Positions 23,808 through 36,261 of a DNA stretch of 64,000 nucleotides are shown here, in pieces (position 1 is the stretch's first letter; each line of letters opens with the position of its first letter). This DNA comes from Pilaira anomala (taxonomy: Eukaryota; Mucoromycota; Mucoromycetes; Mucorales; Mucoraceae): contig JAIXMQ010000080.1 of assembly GCA_025716855.1 (NCBI GenBank), forward strand, positions 39,199-103,198, in the 5' to 3' direction. A program made the position numbers and the translations under genes. The notes under the pieces were generated by a model, which was given only the letters and a program-made list of their open reading frames with translations, was not told where the DNA came from and did not search any database.

Positions 23808-26800
23808 TCAGTTTTCGTCATCTTCATCATCATCATCTAATTCAATGACATTTTGCTCGTTTGTATCGTCACCATTATCATCATTATAGTCATCCTCATC
23901 ATCATCAAATGCCTGTGTTTCTTCATATTCATTGATGTCGTCATCAAATTCTTCTTCTTCATACTCTTCTTCTTCATCTTCCTCGTACTCTTCTTCCACT
24001 TCAGCATCCATATCATTACCGGTAATTTCTCCATTTACATAGTTCTCTGGACTATCCTCTGCCTCAGAGAATACAACAATAGCATGATCTCCAACAACCT
24101 CTTCATGATTTTCATTCATACCTTGATCAAATCTTTCTTCAGATATTTCAATCATATCATCCTCTTGTTCATTCTCTCTTATGTATCCTTCCACTTCTTG
24201 TTCTAATCTACCTTCCTCCTCTCTTTTTGCTTCCTCTCGTACATTGGATCGATATTGAGCAGCAAGATGTAAAGCAGCCGCATGTAAAAAGCCCAAGGTA
24301 TTTCGCTCTTCAATGATATACGCATCATAAATATCACCCAGTTCATGTAAATAAAAATCCTTATTTGCACCACAAATACGAAACAAAGATTCATTATTTT
24401 CAGTGTTGTCACCCGATTTCTGAAGGAAATAAAAGTCTCCTTCGACAACGAACGGGGGATCAATGCGAATGATCCCATCACTTCGAAAACTTATTTTGTA
24501 GCCTAATACAGATTGGATTTGGTCCCTCTGATCTTGGACAACATTAATTAAGTTTTGTAATGTACGATCAAGACGTTTTTGAAGTGATTGATTCTTCGCC
24601 TTCAAGGCCTCAATTTCTTTTTGACAGTTGATGAATGTGATCTCCGGTATTTGACTTAAATTCGATTTTCTTAATTCTTCTATTTCAAGTTGTAATCTGT
24701 TCAAGGTGTCTCGACGGATAGCATAATTCGTTGAGGCTGGGTTATCGATGAGTGAGAGGTATCGTCCTTGGAGAGCGGGTACATTTTCTTTATTTGATTC
24801 ATCTTCTTCTTTTTTCAATTCTGTAGCGGATTCAGATCCTCCTACAGTTTTATTAAAGGTTTCTTGAGCCATGGCTTTAGCTTCTTTTAAATCTTTATAT
24901 ATAATATGTTTAGTTTTTTTTTTATGAGCATACGAAATGAATTTATATATATATATATATATATATAGATTACCTTCAAGACAGTGCTCCTTTTGTTGAT
25001 AAAGATCACGTAAAAAGTCAATTATCTTGAGACCAGAAGTGATTTGATCATAAGGACCATTGGATACAACGACAGGCGTATTTTTATCCACCTCAGGTAC
25101 ATGTACGTTTTGACTTTCAAATTCATGTAACAAAGATTCTAGTTCAGCAATACGGGCTACTTTCTTTTCATCATACGTTTGCTCCATCAAATTCAATTCT
25201 TCATTATCATAAAGTTTCAATTGATTTTGCAAGATCTGAATGTGTTTTTTAAGACTTTCTTCACGTTGTTTGTAAATATTACGTTCTTCTTGGTTGAAAG
25301 ATTTTTCTCTTTCCTTTTCAGCGATAGTTTGTTTTAATTCAAATACCTATATAGAATGGTTTTATCAGTTAAAAAAAAAAATATATATATATATACAATT
25401 CATTACTTACATGATCTTCCAAATAACAAACGGTTTTGTTTTGATCTTCAACCATTTGTTCAAGTAACTCGACTTTTTTATTCAAGAACTTTCCTTCTTC
25501 TACTTGCTTTGTAAGGTGATATACAATGTCAGCAGGAGAATGTTGATTGTATTCTGGTTTTTCGTCCAAGTAACGAACCCAAGCATCTCTTTCAGCAAGT
25601 AGATTCGCGTTTTCTACTTCAAGTATGAATTTAGATTTCTTGATTTCTTCTGTCTTTAATAATTGTTCTTTTAATGATGCGGATTCCTCTCGTAAATATT
25701 CAACATTTTGTGAGATTCCTTTATAATGTTTTAATTCACTTGAAAGTTTTGTGTTGGTTGTCTCAACTTTCTTTAATTGTTGACAAATATCTAAAAAAAA
25801 ATAATAATAAAAAAGAGGTTAAAATCTTCCTCCCCCCCTTGATAACATGTATTATACTTTACTTGAATAATCATTTGTTAAATTTGCAACGAAATTTGTA
25901 TTTGACGCGTTACCCACAGCATCTTGTGATTGAAGTAATTGTGATTCTAGTTGGTTTACACGTTTTGTTAATTCAAGTTCTCTGGCTAGTCCTTCTTTTA
26001 CTTTGCTATCTCGCTCTTGATTTACTTCCTCTAATGATTTAATACGTTGTTGTAATATTTCAGTTAATTCTTTATAGCTCTCTCTTTCTGTATTAATAGT
26101 GGACTCCATCTCTCGATTGTAACGTTGTTGTGCGTCCAATGCTTGTTCAAGTTGACGTATTGTTGAACGTGAATCACTTATGGATTTTCTTAATTCAGCC
26201 TTGAAAAAAAAAAAAAAAAAAAATAGAGGTGAATACATTTTTTTTTAAAACCCCCATACTATAATATTACTTACAGTTACTTTGACATGTTCAGCTTTGA
26301 TTACTTCTAGTGTTTTGGTTGCGTCTTCCGATCGTTTTTTATGTTGAATTGCTCTTGCTTTACACTCCTACAAAAATAAAAGGTATTGGTAAGTTCCATT
26401 CTGTATATAAAAAAAAATTAAAGACAAACTTTTTTTTTTTATTATTATTATTACATTTTTCTCTGTAAGAAGCTTGCTAATCTGCTCCAAGTTTTCTTTT
26501 ATACTTGTTTCACGAATGATTTTATTACATTCAAGTTGCTTTAGTAGTTTAAAGTTTTCCTTTTGGAGTCTTTCCACTTGAGCCTCAATCTTTTTAAATT
26601 TCTCTGTTCATTGTAAGCGAATGAGTAAGTGTCCAAGTTGATTTCAATCGTGTATGTTTTCTTTCTTACCAAGGTTTGTGTCAAGATTTAAATTGCTTGT
26701 AAAAGAATAGGAAGGCAAAATATCTTCAGTCACTCTTTTCCGTTTGGAAGTATATAACTAGTTTCATACATTCGTTAGATACACGCGTTACAACGCTTAT

Positions 26801-26847
26801 TCTTTCTTGTAAGTTATACTTACTTCAGGCTTTTGTTGGCCAGACAT
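23808..26847 (-). CDS. MAD1: Spindle assembly checkpoint protein Mad1
   Basis: Mad1 sits at nuclear pores and unattached kinetochores and converts Mad2 to its active form. Eight exons join in phase: 26,847-26,824; 26,757-26,670; 26,603-26,455; 26,367-26,275; 26,199-25,863; 25,790-25,411; 25,346-24,974; 24,892-23,808, giving 842 residues. A basic patch YTSKRKRV near residue 12 may be a nuclear localisation signal. Coiled coil covers about residues 40-600. The block LQNQLKLYDNEE followed by YDEKKVARIAELESLL matches a conserved fungal Mad1 segment. The C-terminal globular domain starts with VLGYKISFRSDGIIRI, the Mad1 RWD-like fold. Unusually, about 140 residues follow this domain and become almost entirely Asp/Glu/Asn. 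Exon 1 codes for only eight residues. The identification rests on the C-terminal domain plus the long coiled coil. Confidence 0.88.
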
Positions 26848-26863
26848 GGGTTGGCTTCTTTCC

Positions 26864-26895
<32 letters not shown>

Positions 26896-29190
26896 TGAAA
26901 ATGAAAAAAAGAGGAATTTAAAAAAATCTACCTGCAAAAGCTATTATTTGATCAAAATCCAAGCAAAGTCACTCTCTTTGTGTAATCTATCATTCAACAC
27001 TTCCTCCTTTATTGTCAATCTCCCTCCCTTTCTTTCGTTATTCTTTAGTCACTTGACAGACTAGGCGAGTGAACAAAGAAATAAAAGTTCTGAATTTATT
27101 ATTACTATGATTAAAAAAAGGTAAATAGCCGTGTATTCAACGTCTAGAAAAGGGACACATTCACATATACGATAAAGTGTTTTTTCGAAGTGTGTACATA
27201 AATATTGTCATCCTCAGCATGATAGTCATTATAACCTATACAGAAAGTGTGTATCATCAATGCCTGTCGTTATTATTGAATACACCTAAAAGATACATTT
27301 ATCAGATCATTCAATCAGGGAGTTCTACATAGTTGATGTCTTCAAGAGAGGCTTTTAATGAGTGGAGACAACAGTTGTCTACGGGGGGGGGGGTTATTAT
27401 TCATGATCATGAAAGATCAGTTTTTTATGGAGTAGATATATCTTGGTACAACTATATGAAAATGTGCCATGTTTGCAGCTGTGCTAGTGAAAATCTCATG
27501 CTATACATCTCAAATAAAATGAAAAAGGTCATTCTTGGAAGTCTCTTGTGTCGTATAGTAGACTTCTTCTAACTTTCGCCGATTCTCTATTGTTGTCCTT
27601 TGAATATTATCTTGAAAGGATGCAATCATTAAAAATAAAAAATAAAAAAGTACAACTGGATGACTAACTATTACAGCAGTGTAAAATGATATCCTATTGT
27701 AAAAAATGGTTCAGTCAGTATGGTGATAAGTGAGCGTTAAATAAATATGTCTCTAAAATTTGGATAATGGTACATACATATTTCGAAACACTGGAGTTTT
27801 CAATTTTCCCAAATTATATTACGGAATCCCTTCTCTATTTACAATTAAAGTTGCGACTTTACTTGTGTATACTTACGGCCAAGTAGTAGGGATCATTTTA
27901 TCACTTTAGAGATAATGTGAGCCAATAAGATTATCCAAAAATCTACTTTAAGTCACATGATATTAAAAATTTTGTATAAATACCAATTGCTTTTTTCATG
28001 TTTTTAAAAAACCCAATTTTTACTTGACCTTGACTGCTGAAAAAAATTAACAACTATCACGTGATTTACAAATCCCCTTTCTGTCGAAATTTTAAAGTGG
28101 TAATTCGTAATATGACATCCTATCGGTAGCTGTCTTTGCTAATAAACACGCATAAGAAAGCTTTCAGGTATCCTTCGGACACTTTCTCAACAGTTTAATT
28201 TTAATTTCCAGATCTCATTGATTCTTTATTAGGCCTTCATGCTTGCAAGGTAATAATCAAGTTTTCTTCTGTGAAAACCCTTTTTATTTAGCTGAAATAT
28301 ATCTCCCCTTTTTAACGTTTTTCTTCTCTTGGTATCTTTTCATCATTTTAATGCTTGATATATGACTTCTTATGTAGAGTAAAATCAAATGATGTATAAA
28401 TAAATTCGACTGGTTGCACTCCCCCCCCCCCCAAAAAAAAAGGCTATAAGCACAATCGTCTGTTCACAATGTCTGTTTAGTTTCAATTAATGGATATAGC
28501 TGGTGAGGTTAATCTGGCTGCAAAAAGAAATTGCAATTGAAACATTCAATCAATATATGATGAAGTGATATTTTTAATACTGAGAACATATTAATAATAG
28601 ATAATAGTTTATTACAAAATTTTGGTAGTTATTCAATATAAAAGACATATTGACCTTTTTTTCTTTTCTTTTTCTTTAGAGCAATTATAACTTTTTAAAC
28701 TAAAAGGGAATGCTATTATTATTCGCCGTAAATTTGGATGGGTCAATGATAATAATTTTTTTTTGTCTTGGAGATGACTCTACCAAGATAAGAAAACTAT
28801 CAATCTAACACCTCCCTTTCGATATCTGTATTGGGGGGGGGGTGGGGGTTTACGCTGTCATTATACGCAGGATTAAACTGCACGAACCGCTCGTAAACGA
28901 GTACGGAAGAGAGAAGGAAGACAGGACTTACCAAGCCTACATTTTATTTTTATGGTGCCCTCAAGAATTTCACCTTTTTAAAATTTAATTTTATTTCACC
29001 TTATTTTTCTGTAATTAGTATTCAGTTGTTGTTACTTTTGATAAGTACCGATATATCGTGATGATATTTTACTATAATCTAATTTTTATTTTATAGTATA
29101 AGCTTTAAAATAGTTTGACACGCAGTGATTAAATTTAGACACCACACACGTTATTTTTATTCTTCTTCTTTTTTTGATGTTATACATCCC
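26848..29190. other. Gene-poor region upstream of MAD1
   Basis: No gene can be supported. It contains a 24-base A tract at about 26,871-26,894 in the MAD1 leader, G and C runs of 9-10 bases (27,382-27,390; 28,422-28,431; 28,833-28,841), and a 79-codon open frame at 27,333-27,572 with no recognisable domain. A short region at about 28,875-28,930 is less AT-rich, but I cannot assign it. Confidence 0.5.
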
Positions 29191-30370
29191 AATTACCCCC
29201 CCCCCCTCCTTTTGACAAGGTGAGAGTAGTATGAACAACCCTCTCTCATGTGAGTGCTCCGTTTAATAACTTTTTCGATCTTTGTATTTCTTATTACATG
29301 TGTGGTACAAATAAAATTCTGGAGATCAACAACCGGAGTTTCTTTACGGACAATGTCTTTTTGTGTTGACCAGAACGAGAGGTGGAACCTCTCCGTGGAT
29401 GAAAGACAGATATAGGTAGTTATAGCTAGTGTCCGTTGAATTACTTTTATCACATACATTACAGTGATCTAGTCTTATAGTCCGTCACCAGCTTCTTTCC
29501 CGAGCTACCATTACCAGGCGTATAGATAGATCTCTTTACACTTATTTCACCATGAATATGAAACAAATGCTTTCGATATGAAGATCGAAAACTATACGTT
29601 TTATCACATGTAGCACAATGATTATTTGGATCACTTTTGGATCAGGTGTCACAACAAAATTAGACGACTCAACTTTGCTAATGAAATCAGTGCCTGCTGC
29701 AATACCATGAGTTTTTTTTTTTTTTTTTTTTTCAAAGTAACCATTTTTCATAAAAAGCTTTACTACACCTCTCTCAGCATAGTAATTTCGTTTATTCTTC
29801 GGTTGTACAGTATCATACGCCACACCTTCAAATATCTCTGGGCATGATGTTTGAATGCATACATATATGCTAGATACTTCAAGAACGAAACCTTCTTATT
29901 ACTTGACGTTCTATCGCATGTTTTATATGTATACAATAACAATTAGGATCGTTTCTATCGGGCTTTCAATCGGGTATGAATAAGCCCATGTAATCGTCTT
30001 GCATGATGAGAACCTTTAAACTTTTACTCCCCTTTATTAAACGTTTTCTTACACGTTTTACATTCAGAAGTAGTAGTGCATTGATTTGACTAGCATCATA
30101 TAAGCAAGTTTAGGTAATTTTATACATAGGATGAATTCGTATCAAATGAATTTGATAAGAGAGGACTTGGTTTTATAACGTTCTTTTTTACATTGAGCAC
30201 AATCCAAGCTGGGTGGGGTTTACATTCAATGACGGGTGATGGAATATCTTTAAGAATGGCTTTCGGTATATAAATTTGCAGAATACACACACCTTTATAG
30301 AAATGTCTTTTATGTTGTCTTAAAAAAATGTATTCTTGTACTAACTTTGAAATCACATTCAATTGTAACG
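29190..30370 (-). pseudogene. Relic of a multi-finger C2H2 zinc-finger gene
   Basis: On the minus strand several short stretches read as C2H2 fingers but lie in different frames with stops between. The clearest, at about 29,640-29,545, reads CATCDKTYSFRSSYRKHLFH followed by IHG, with both cysteines and the histidines in place. Others: about 30,065-29,995 has CKTCKKTFNKGE and later HARRLHGLIHT; about 30,200-30,130 has CAQCKKERYKTKSSLIK with the histidines lost; about 29,465-29,395 has CNVCDK; about 29,320-29,255 has HTCNKKYKDRKSY. Finger-like units recur every 150-400 bases. I infer a former zinc-finger protein, possibly from an expanded or transposon-borne family, now frameshifted. No start or end can be set. 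Confidence 0.5.
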
Positions 30371-31943
30371 TCTTCCTCTTCTTGCTTCATACGGACTCTT
30401 GTTAAGGGGGATTTTCTAGGCTTTTATAACGCGTGTTCTTCATATTCTGACATAACTGGTATGCTCTTGCTTCATATTGTTTTGATAAGGTCTGTTTTTT
30501 TTTTATGCTGCACCTTTTTTTTTTTAAAACACCTAGTCCAGTCAAACTTGAAACGTCGTAGAAGGAGAGGTGGTAATACAGATTCCTAAATTAAGTTGGA
30601 TCCGTTAAGATGTAGCATATTTTTTTTTTTTAATTTTTGACACTCAAGCTTTTAGATTATTTATCAAATTCTAAACTTCCCTTTTTTTAAAAAAAAAAGC
30701 GTTTTCTTTTGATAATTTAAAACCTCATGTAAGCCCTTCAAAAAATTAAATAATCAAAAATATGGTTGTTGTAGTGACCTTTTTTTTTAGCAGGGTACTA
30801 TCATAAAACTTAATCTTCAGTGATTGTGGGGACAGCACCATATTATCGGTTACGTTGTAATTACTTTTTTTTTTTTTTTTAGTTTTATGCTGGATGAGGG
30901 TTTTTATATAATTAATGTAATCGTGTCTGTTAAAATTAGGCTCTCATAAATGCAATAGAATGGTTTGAAAAGTCCACTTCTTATCGTATACCGGAAGTAA
31001 ATATTGTTTTATTAAGAGATTACCCGAACTCAAGTCTCCCGTTATATCACTATACGAATAAGATTTTCTTTTTCTTTTTTCACTATAACTACAGATTTAC
31101 AGATTTTGTTTATGCCCTTTTTTTTTTTTTATTTCGTCAATTATCACTGCTATATTTCAGAACATCAGCTGTTTTACAGCGATCTTTCATAATTAGTTTT
31201 TTTTTTTTTTTAATTTATCAATTAAAACGTGCATCAATTTTCATTTAGCTTTAATCTTTAGATTAATATAAAAAGAATATTCTGTTTTTTTTTTATAAAG
31301 CTATAAATACATTTATACTAACGCATTACATTTTTTTTTCTTGTGTCATTATTTTGTAAATATAGCGAATATATATAAAAACAGAATCCAAATTGTTATA
31401 AATCTGAAGGTCACATGAGCGAGAGAGAGAGAGTAAACAAAAATAAAAATTGCCGGTTGGTTGTATTATTGGTAAACACGCAAAACTTTAAATCTACTCT
31501 TTTTTGATCCGATCCACCGGAAACCAAAAAAAAAAAAAAAAAAAGAGTAACAATAAGATGGGATATACTTTACCCATTTTCTAAAAAAAAAAAAAAAAAA
31601 AAAAAAAGATCCTCTCCTTTATATGTTATACGCATCATGTCTATCAATTTACAAGTATAGACTAACATAAAAAAAAACACAAAAAAAAAACACAAAAAAA
31701 AACTGGTTGTCATTTGTTTTGAAAATATGTATCAAGAGAGAACCGATAAATTGGATCAATCTAATGAGGAGTATATATATTACCTTTACATATCTGAGTC
31801 ACTAGAAACAAAGTTATACAACGACAAATCCGATTGTCTCCGCCCAGAAAAAGAGAGAAAGAGAGAATCAAAAGAACTATTTATAAAGCCTAATCTTTTC
31901 TCTCTTTCTTTTATCTTTTTTTTTTTGTTTTTTCTCCAACAAA
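30371..31943. other. Promoter-side intergenic DNA of the MFS gene
   Basis: No gene is seen. It is very AT-rich with many T runs (for example 30,865-30,880 and 31,198-31,212), A runs at 31,526-31,544 and 31,583-31,605, and tandem CAAAAAAAAA-like units at about 31,669-31,700. The last 200 bases hold an AG-rich patch (31,850-31,868) and T/C-rich DNA typical of leaders in this window. An upstream open frame at 31,727-31,951 ends over the MFS start in another frame and could be an upstream ORF in the leader. Confidence 0.45.
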
Positions 31944-33558
31944 ATGAATAATAAAGAGTCAGATCAATACATTGAAGAGAATCATTCAACTGTAAATACA
32001 ATAGCAGACATCAAACTCGAATCGAGCTCCACAATCAACACACTTCAACAGGTACAAGAAACCAAATCAACCCATTATTGGTTAACTTATGTCTGGGGAG
32101 ACATATACGCAACGGACGATCCAAATCAATACAGTTCGAAAAAAAAGAATATCATTATCTTACTAGTAGCATTGAGTGGACTCTGTGGACCACTAAGTTC
32201 CATGATGTATATGCCTGGTATCTTGGCCGTTGCAGAAGATTTAAATACAAGTGTTTCTTCTGTCAATGCCACTATCTCCGCCTATGTAGTATTTATGGGC
32301 ATATCCGTAAAGTTTCTAACAAAACATTATATATGTATATTACTTTCCATTCATTTTTATTTTTATTTTTTGTAGCCATTATTTTGGGCTGCATTAAGTG
32401 ACACTTATGGTAGAAAAAGAATGTACATTATTAGCGGTATCATTAATGTATTAAGCTCCATCATTTGTGCATTTTCAAGAAATATCGGTATGTTGATCGT
32501 CTTTCGTGCTTTGCAATCGTTTGGGTCCAATGCGGGTTTAACCTTGGGTGCTGGTGTCATTGCGGATTGTATCGCTATGGAAGTCAGAGGAAAAGCTTAT
32601 GGTTTCTTCTACATGTAAGTATTGAACCTTTTCAAGGGCTCCCTCACCTTGAAATACTAATTTTTTTTTGCTTCTTCATCTATAGGGGTCCTTTAGTAGG
32701 TCCTGTCATTGGTAAAAATAATAATCATATAATAATATATTTTCTACTGTAATTTATTAACTTTTATATATGTACGATTCTAGGTCCAACCATTGGTGGT
32801 AAAATCTATATATAAAAAAAAATCTGGGAAAACTGGTACATAACTTTAACCAAAATTCGTGTTACTTTTATATATAGGTTTTTTATGCGAATACTTGAAC
32901 TGGCAATCCACATTTTATTTCACAGCGGTGATGGCAGGTTTATTATTAATCATGTCTGCTGTATTTTTACCCGAGACTTTAAGAAAGCAACGTTACAAAC
33001 AAACAATAACAGAACAAGAAAAAGAAGATTTAGTTATTCAAGCACCTTCTTTTCTCACCACTTTAAAAGTGAGCTTTAAACCCATGATTGTAATGTTATA
33101 TGATCCTACTGTAAACCTGTTAACTGTATACAATTCAGTCATTTTCGCATGTTTATATTTTCTGGTAAATATATATATATATATATATATATACCTTACC
33201 CAATTTTTCGGTCTCTCATTCAAACTTTTTTTATATGAGTATATAGAACCCAACAATTACAGATACATTTAAACGAATTTATGGTTACACTGAATGGCAA
33301 GTAGGTCTTTGTTATCTTGCTATGGGTAGTGGTTTCATGCTCGGTTCTGTCTTGAGTGGACGGTACTCTGATTACGTCCTTGCAAAACTTTCAAAACAAA
33401 AAGATCAAGTCGTGTCTGAAATGAGATTACAAGCTGCTTTACCTTCCTTTTTCTTGATTCCTGCTGGTTATTTAATTTATGGTTGGTCAACTGAGAAATC
33501 TGTGGGTGTTTATGCTCCTTTGATTGGATTATTTCTTTGTATGTTTTTAAAAAAAAAC

Positions 33559-33596
<38 letters not shown>

Positions 33597-34062
33597 AACT
33601 CCACTTTTAAATATATATAGATGCATTAGGTCAAATGTGGGCATTTACTCCTACTTCTGTTTATCTCGTAGATTCAAAACCAGGTAAAAAAAAAAAAGAA
33701 AAAAAAATTAAACTTGCATTGATTTCTAATATGTATACATGTAAAAAGGTTATTCGGCTACCGCAGTAGGTGTCAACAGTTGTATACGTTGCCTGGTTGC
33801 AGCCATTACTACTGCATTTTCAGCAGATGCAGTTAATGCAATAGGTACGGGTATCTTGTTTACAATTTTAGCTGTAGTTAATGTTTTCAACTGTGGTTTT
33901 GTGATTGTATGTTACTTGTATGGAACAAAATGGCGACTTGAATTTGAAAAGAAACATATGCCAGAATTATATCAATTGTCCATGAAGAAGGAACATAGTA
34001 AAGTACAAGAGTCAGACGTGATAGAACGTATCCAAACTCAACACAGTGCGTGTTTAGTATAA
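31944..34062 (+). CDS. MFS transporter, DHA1-type (drug:H+ antiporter family)
   Basis: A 12-helix major facilitator of the proton-antiport DHA1 group, expected to export small molecules across the plasma membrane; the substrate is unknown. Eight exons join in phase: 31,944-32,306; 32,376-32,614; 32,686-32,711; 32,784-32,798; 32,878-33,164; 33,247-33,538; 33,621-33,683; 33,749-34,062, giving 532 residues. After about 65 hydrophilic residues, TM1 starts near NIIILLVALSGL. Motif A appears as ALSDTYGRKRMY, and the antiporter motif C as GPLVGPVIGPTIGG. A hydrophilic central loop (LRKQRYKQTITEQEKE) separates the halves. Motif C is built from three exon junctions, with exons of only 26 and 15 nt. 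The C-terminal tail is about 50 residues, charged and cytosolic. A 25-base segment spanning the last codons is repeated 95 bases downstream. Confidence 0.9.
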
Positions 34063-34147
34063 CTTGTTATTTTTAATTAATAGAATAAATGATTTTTTTT
34101 ACACTATCTTGAACAAATAAATATCCAAACTCAACTCAATGCGTGTT
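34029..34147 (+). repeat. Short direct repeat over the MFS 3' end
   Basis: TATCCAAACTCAACACAGTG at about 34,029-34,048, continuing CGTGTT, recurs with few changes at about 34,122-34,147 (TATCCAAACTCAACTCAATG, then CGTGTTA). The first copy is in the last coding codons; the second is in the 3' untranslated region. It looks like a local duplication of the gene's end. Confidence 0.75.
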
Positions 34148-34191
34148 ATCATGTGTGTAATAAAAAAAAAAACTAATTTAATCAATATTAG

Positions 34192-34730
34192 TTAATTCAC
34201 TGTAGACCAACCTTCTTCATCTACAGTGATTTTTGGCTTAGATGGAGTTCTCTCTGTAGGAGGATTCTGTTGATTCCTTAAAAGGTTAGGTGAAGCATCT
34301 AACAAGCGAAAGATTTCATCAATCCGTTCATCAGTACACTCCATGGTTGGACTTGGATCCAAAAATAATATTCTTTCAAAGCCTTCAGGATGATCCAATT
34401 GAGGTGGATGATAATTCTTTACGAACCGTTTCAGGATATAGGTGCCTTCTTTTCCAATAACTCCAGTAGGATGCTCAGTCCGTGCTTTAATTCGTTGATA
34501 ACATTCTTCTTGATTTGTTGTCAAAACAATACAATCAACTGGTATCTTGTAATGTTCGGCTAATTCAATCCATGTCTTTCTTTGCTCTCTATCAAAATTA
34601 CAACGGTCCACAACTACACTATACTTTTCATCAAGAAATTTTCGTGTATACATTTCACATGCTTTTCTTGACCTCATGTCATCTTGGTTAATCCTTTGCC
34701 ATTCCTTAAACAGAATATTATTTTTCGGTT

Positions 34731-34762
<32 letters not shown>

Positions 34763-34931
34763 CAACCCCTTTTTTATTGTTGTTGTTATTTATATGTAAA
34801 TAAATAAATAAAAATAAAATAAAAGCAAAAAATAATAAAAAAATTACCTGCTTATATTTGACAAGATGACTTGATATTGTAGTCTTACCTGAGCCAGGTA
34901 ATCCAACCAATACAAGCATTCGATTCGACAT
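34192..34931 (-). CDS. P-loop ATP-binding kinase-like protein (AAA_33/PNK type)
   Basis: Exon 1 is 34,931-34,848 and exon 2 is 34,704-34,192 (phase 0), giving 198 residues. The N-terminus LVLVGLPGSGKTTIS is a Walker A loop. After the intron come RINQDDMRSR and VVVDRCNFDREQRKTW, typical of the polynucleotide-kinase/AAA_33 family, where they include the lid and substrate-side residues. RIKARTEHP is a probable lid arginine segment. The last 35 residues are Pro/Thr-rich and end EEGWSTVN. Relatives include the kinase domain of PNK-like proteins and small ATPases of unknown substrate. The protein lacks a phosphatase or aprataxin-type partner domain, so whether it phosphorylates nucleic acid 5' ends or another substrate is open. 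It is convergent with the MFS gene, with 129 bp between stops. The intron has a 24-base T/A run. Confidence 0.8.
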
Positions 34932-35188
34932 GATAAACTTTTTAAAGGTAAGAAAAAAGTGCGATTTAAAAAAAAAAAAAAAAAAAAATAGTTCATAATT
35001 TTAGTCAATTCAAATAAACAACGATGACGTAAATTAATGGCAATTTGTTTTTGATAAAATACACATTACTTTTTCCCTTTTTTTTTACAATCAATTCGTG
35101 TTTGTATAATGATATACAAGTATCTTTATAAAGGAACAATTGTGACAACTAAAAGATAAAGAGCAAAAGAGAGAAAGAGACAAAGAGA

Positions 35189-35230
<42 letters not shown>

Positions 35231-35394
35231 AAATAACGTTTCAAAAAGGGGGTTTGTGTGTGTGTTGATAAAGACGTTAGTGATATTATTTTCAAACTCC
35301 TTGCAATGTATAAATATCGCACATAATCAAAAACACCTTTTTCCTTTTTTTTTTTTTCTTTTATTAAAAGAAAAACACGTTATATATATATATT
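34932..35394. promoter_or_regulatory. Divergent promoter of the kinase-like and bZIP genes
   Basis: A 463-bp interval between two divergent start codons. It contains an A run (34,970-34,988), an AG-rich purine tract at 35,157-35,225 ending in (AG)12 or so, a GTGTGTGTGTT stretch at 35,255-35,265 and a T run at 35,348-35,357 just before the bZIP start. Purine tracts like this recur upstream of other genes here. No specific factor site is claimed. Confidence 0.45.
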
Positions 35395-36261
35395 ATGAAC
35401 TTTGAAGATATTGTAGATATGGATTGGTTAAACTCACATACAACAGATGCATTACCATCACCTCCTACAACAATGGTAGAGGATGAAGAAATGATGTTAC
35501 AACAATATCCAGAATTCGATTTCAATTCTCCTCCTATGATGCCAACTACAGAACAAATAAAGCAATTAATTGAACTTGCTAAAAGACAGTTAGCTCTTCG
35601 AGAGCACCTTGTATTAGTCGATCAACAACAACAGCAGCAGCAACAGCAACAACAACAAGTTATATTTTCTGAACCTACTCCAGAACCTGAATCCCCTCCA
35701 CCAACTATGGTTAAATTAGAAGAATATACTACCGTATCACCTGAATCTCTTGTCAATAAGTCAACTGCACCATCTCATAATATCAGACGCGAATCTTTTG
35801 CTTCTGTTTCTGAAGAAGGTCCAATGTCACTAGAAGCTTATGCTGAAACTGACGGCATTGACATTAAAAAGTTGACATCAAAAGAAAGACGACAATTACG
35901 AAACAAAATATCTGCACGTAACTTTCGAGTTAGAAGAAAAGGTAAATAATAATAATAATAAAAAAAAAGCGATTTATTTACAGATAAACTAAAAAAAAAA
36001 AAAAAAAAAAAAAAAATAATAATTGTAGAATATATCACAACCTTAGAAGGTCAAGTGGATCAACACAAGAAAGCAAACGAACAATTATTGCATAGATTAA
36101 ATACTGTGGAAGAAGAAAACAAACAATTAAAACTGCAAATTGATACTTTAAAACGTCAAAGTTCAATCAATTCACTAAACAACAAAGACCTAAGTATCTT
36201 GGGTTCTTCTCCATCTGATACTTATCTTTCGCAAGATACTTCTATCCTCGTGGAATGTTAA
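35395..36261 (+). CDS. bZIP transcription factor, 259 aa
   Basis: Exons 35,395-35,941 and 36,029-36,261 join in phase 1 to give 259 residues. The N-terminal half is acidic and Ser/Pro-rich with a glutamine run (about residues 77-88), typical of activation regions. The basic region KERRQLRNKISARNFRVRRK (about 163-182) has the bZIP signature N-x3-(A)-x2-F/R-x-R, and the intron splits it from the zipper. The leucine zipper begins at YITTLE, with leucines and other hydrophobics at heptad spacing through LHRLNTVEEENKQL and ID. The basic region resembles fungal Atf/AP-1-like and uncharacterised mucoralean bZIPs; target genes cannot be inferred. The C-terminal 40 residues are Ser/Asn-rich. I chose the first Met in the frame, since it begins the acidic domain. 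Confidence 0.9.

Noticed and set aside
27333..27572. 79-codon open frame with a CHVCSC segment
   Set aside because: No complete motif, no splice-joined extension and no homology recognised; includes a G9 run typical of noncoding DNA here.
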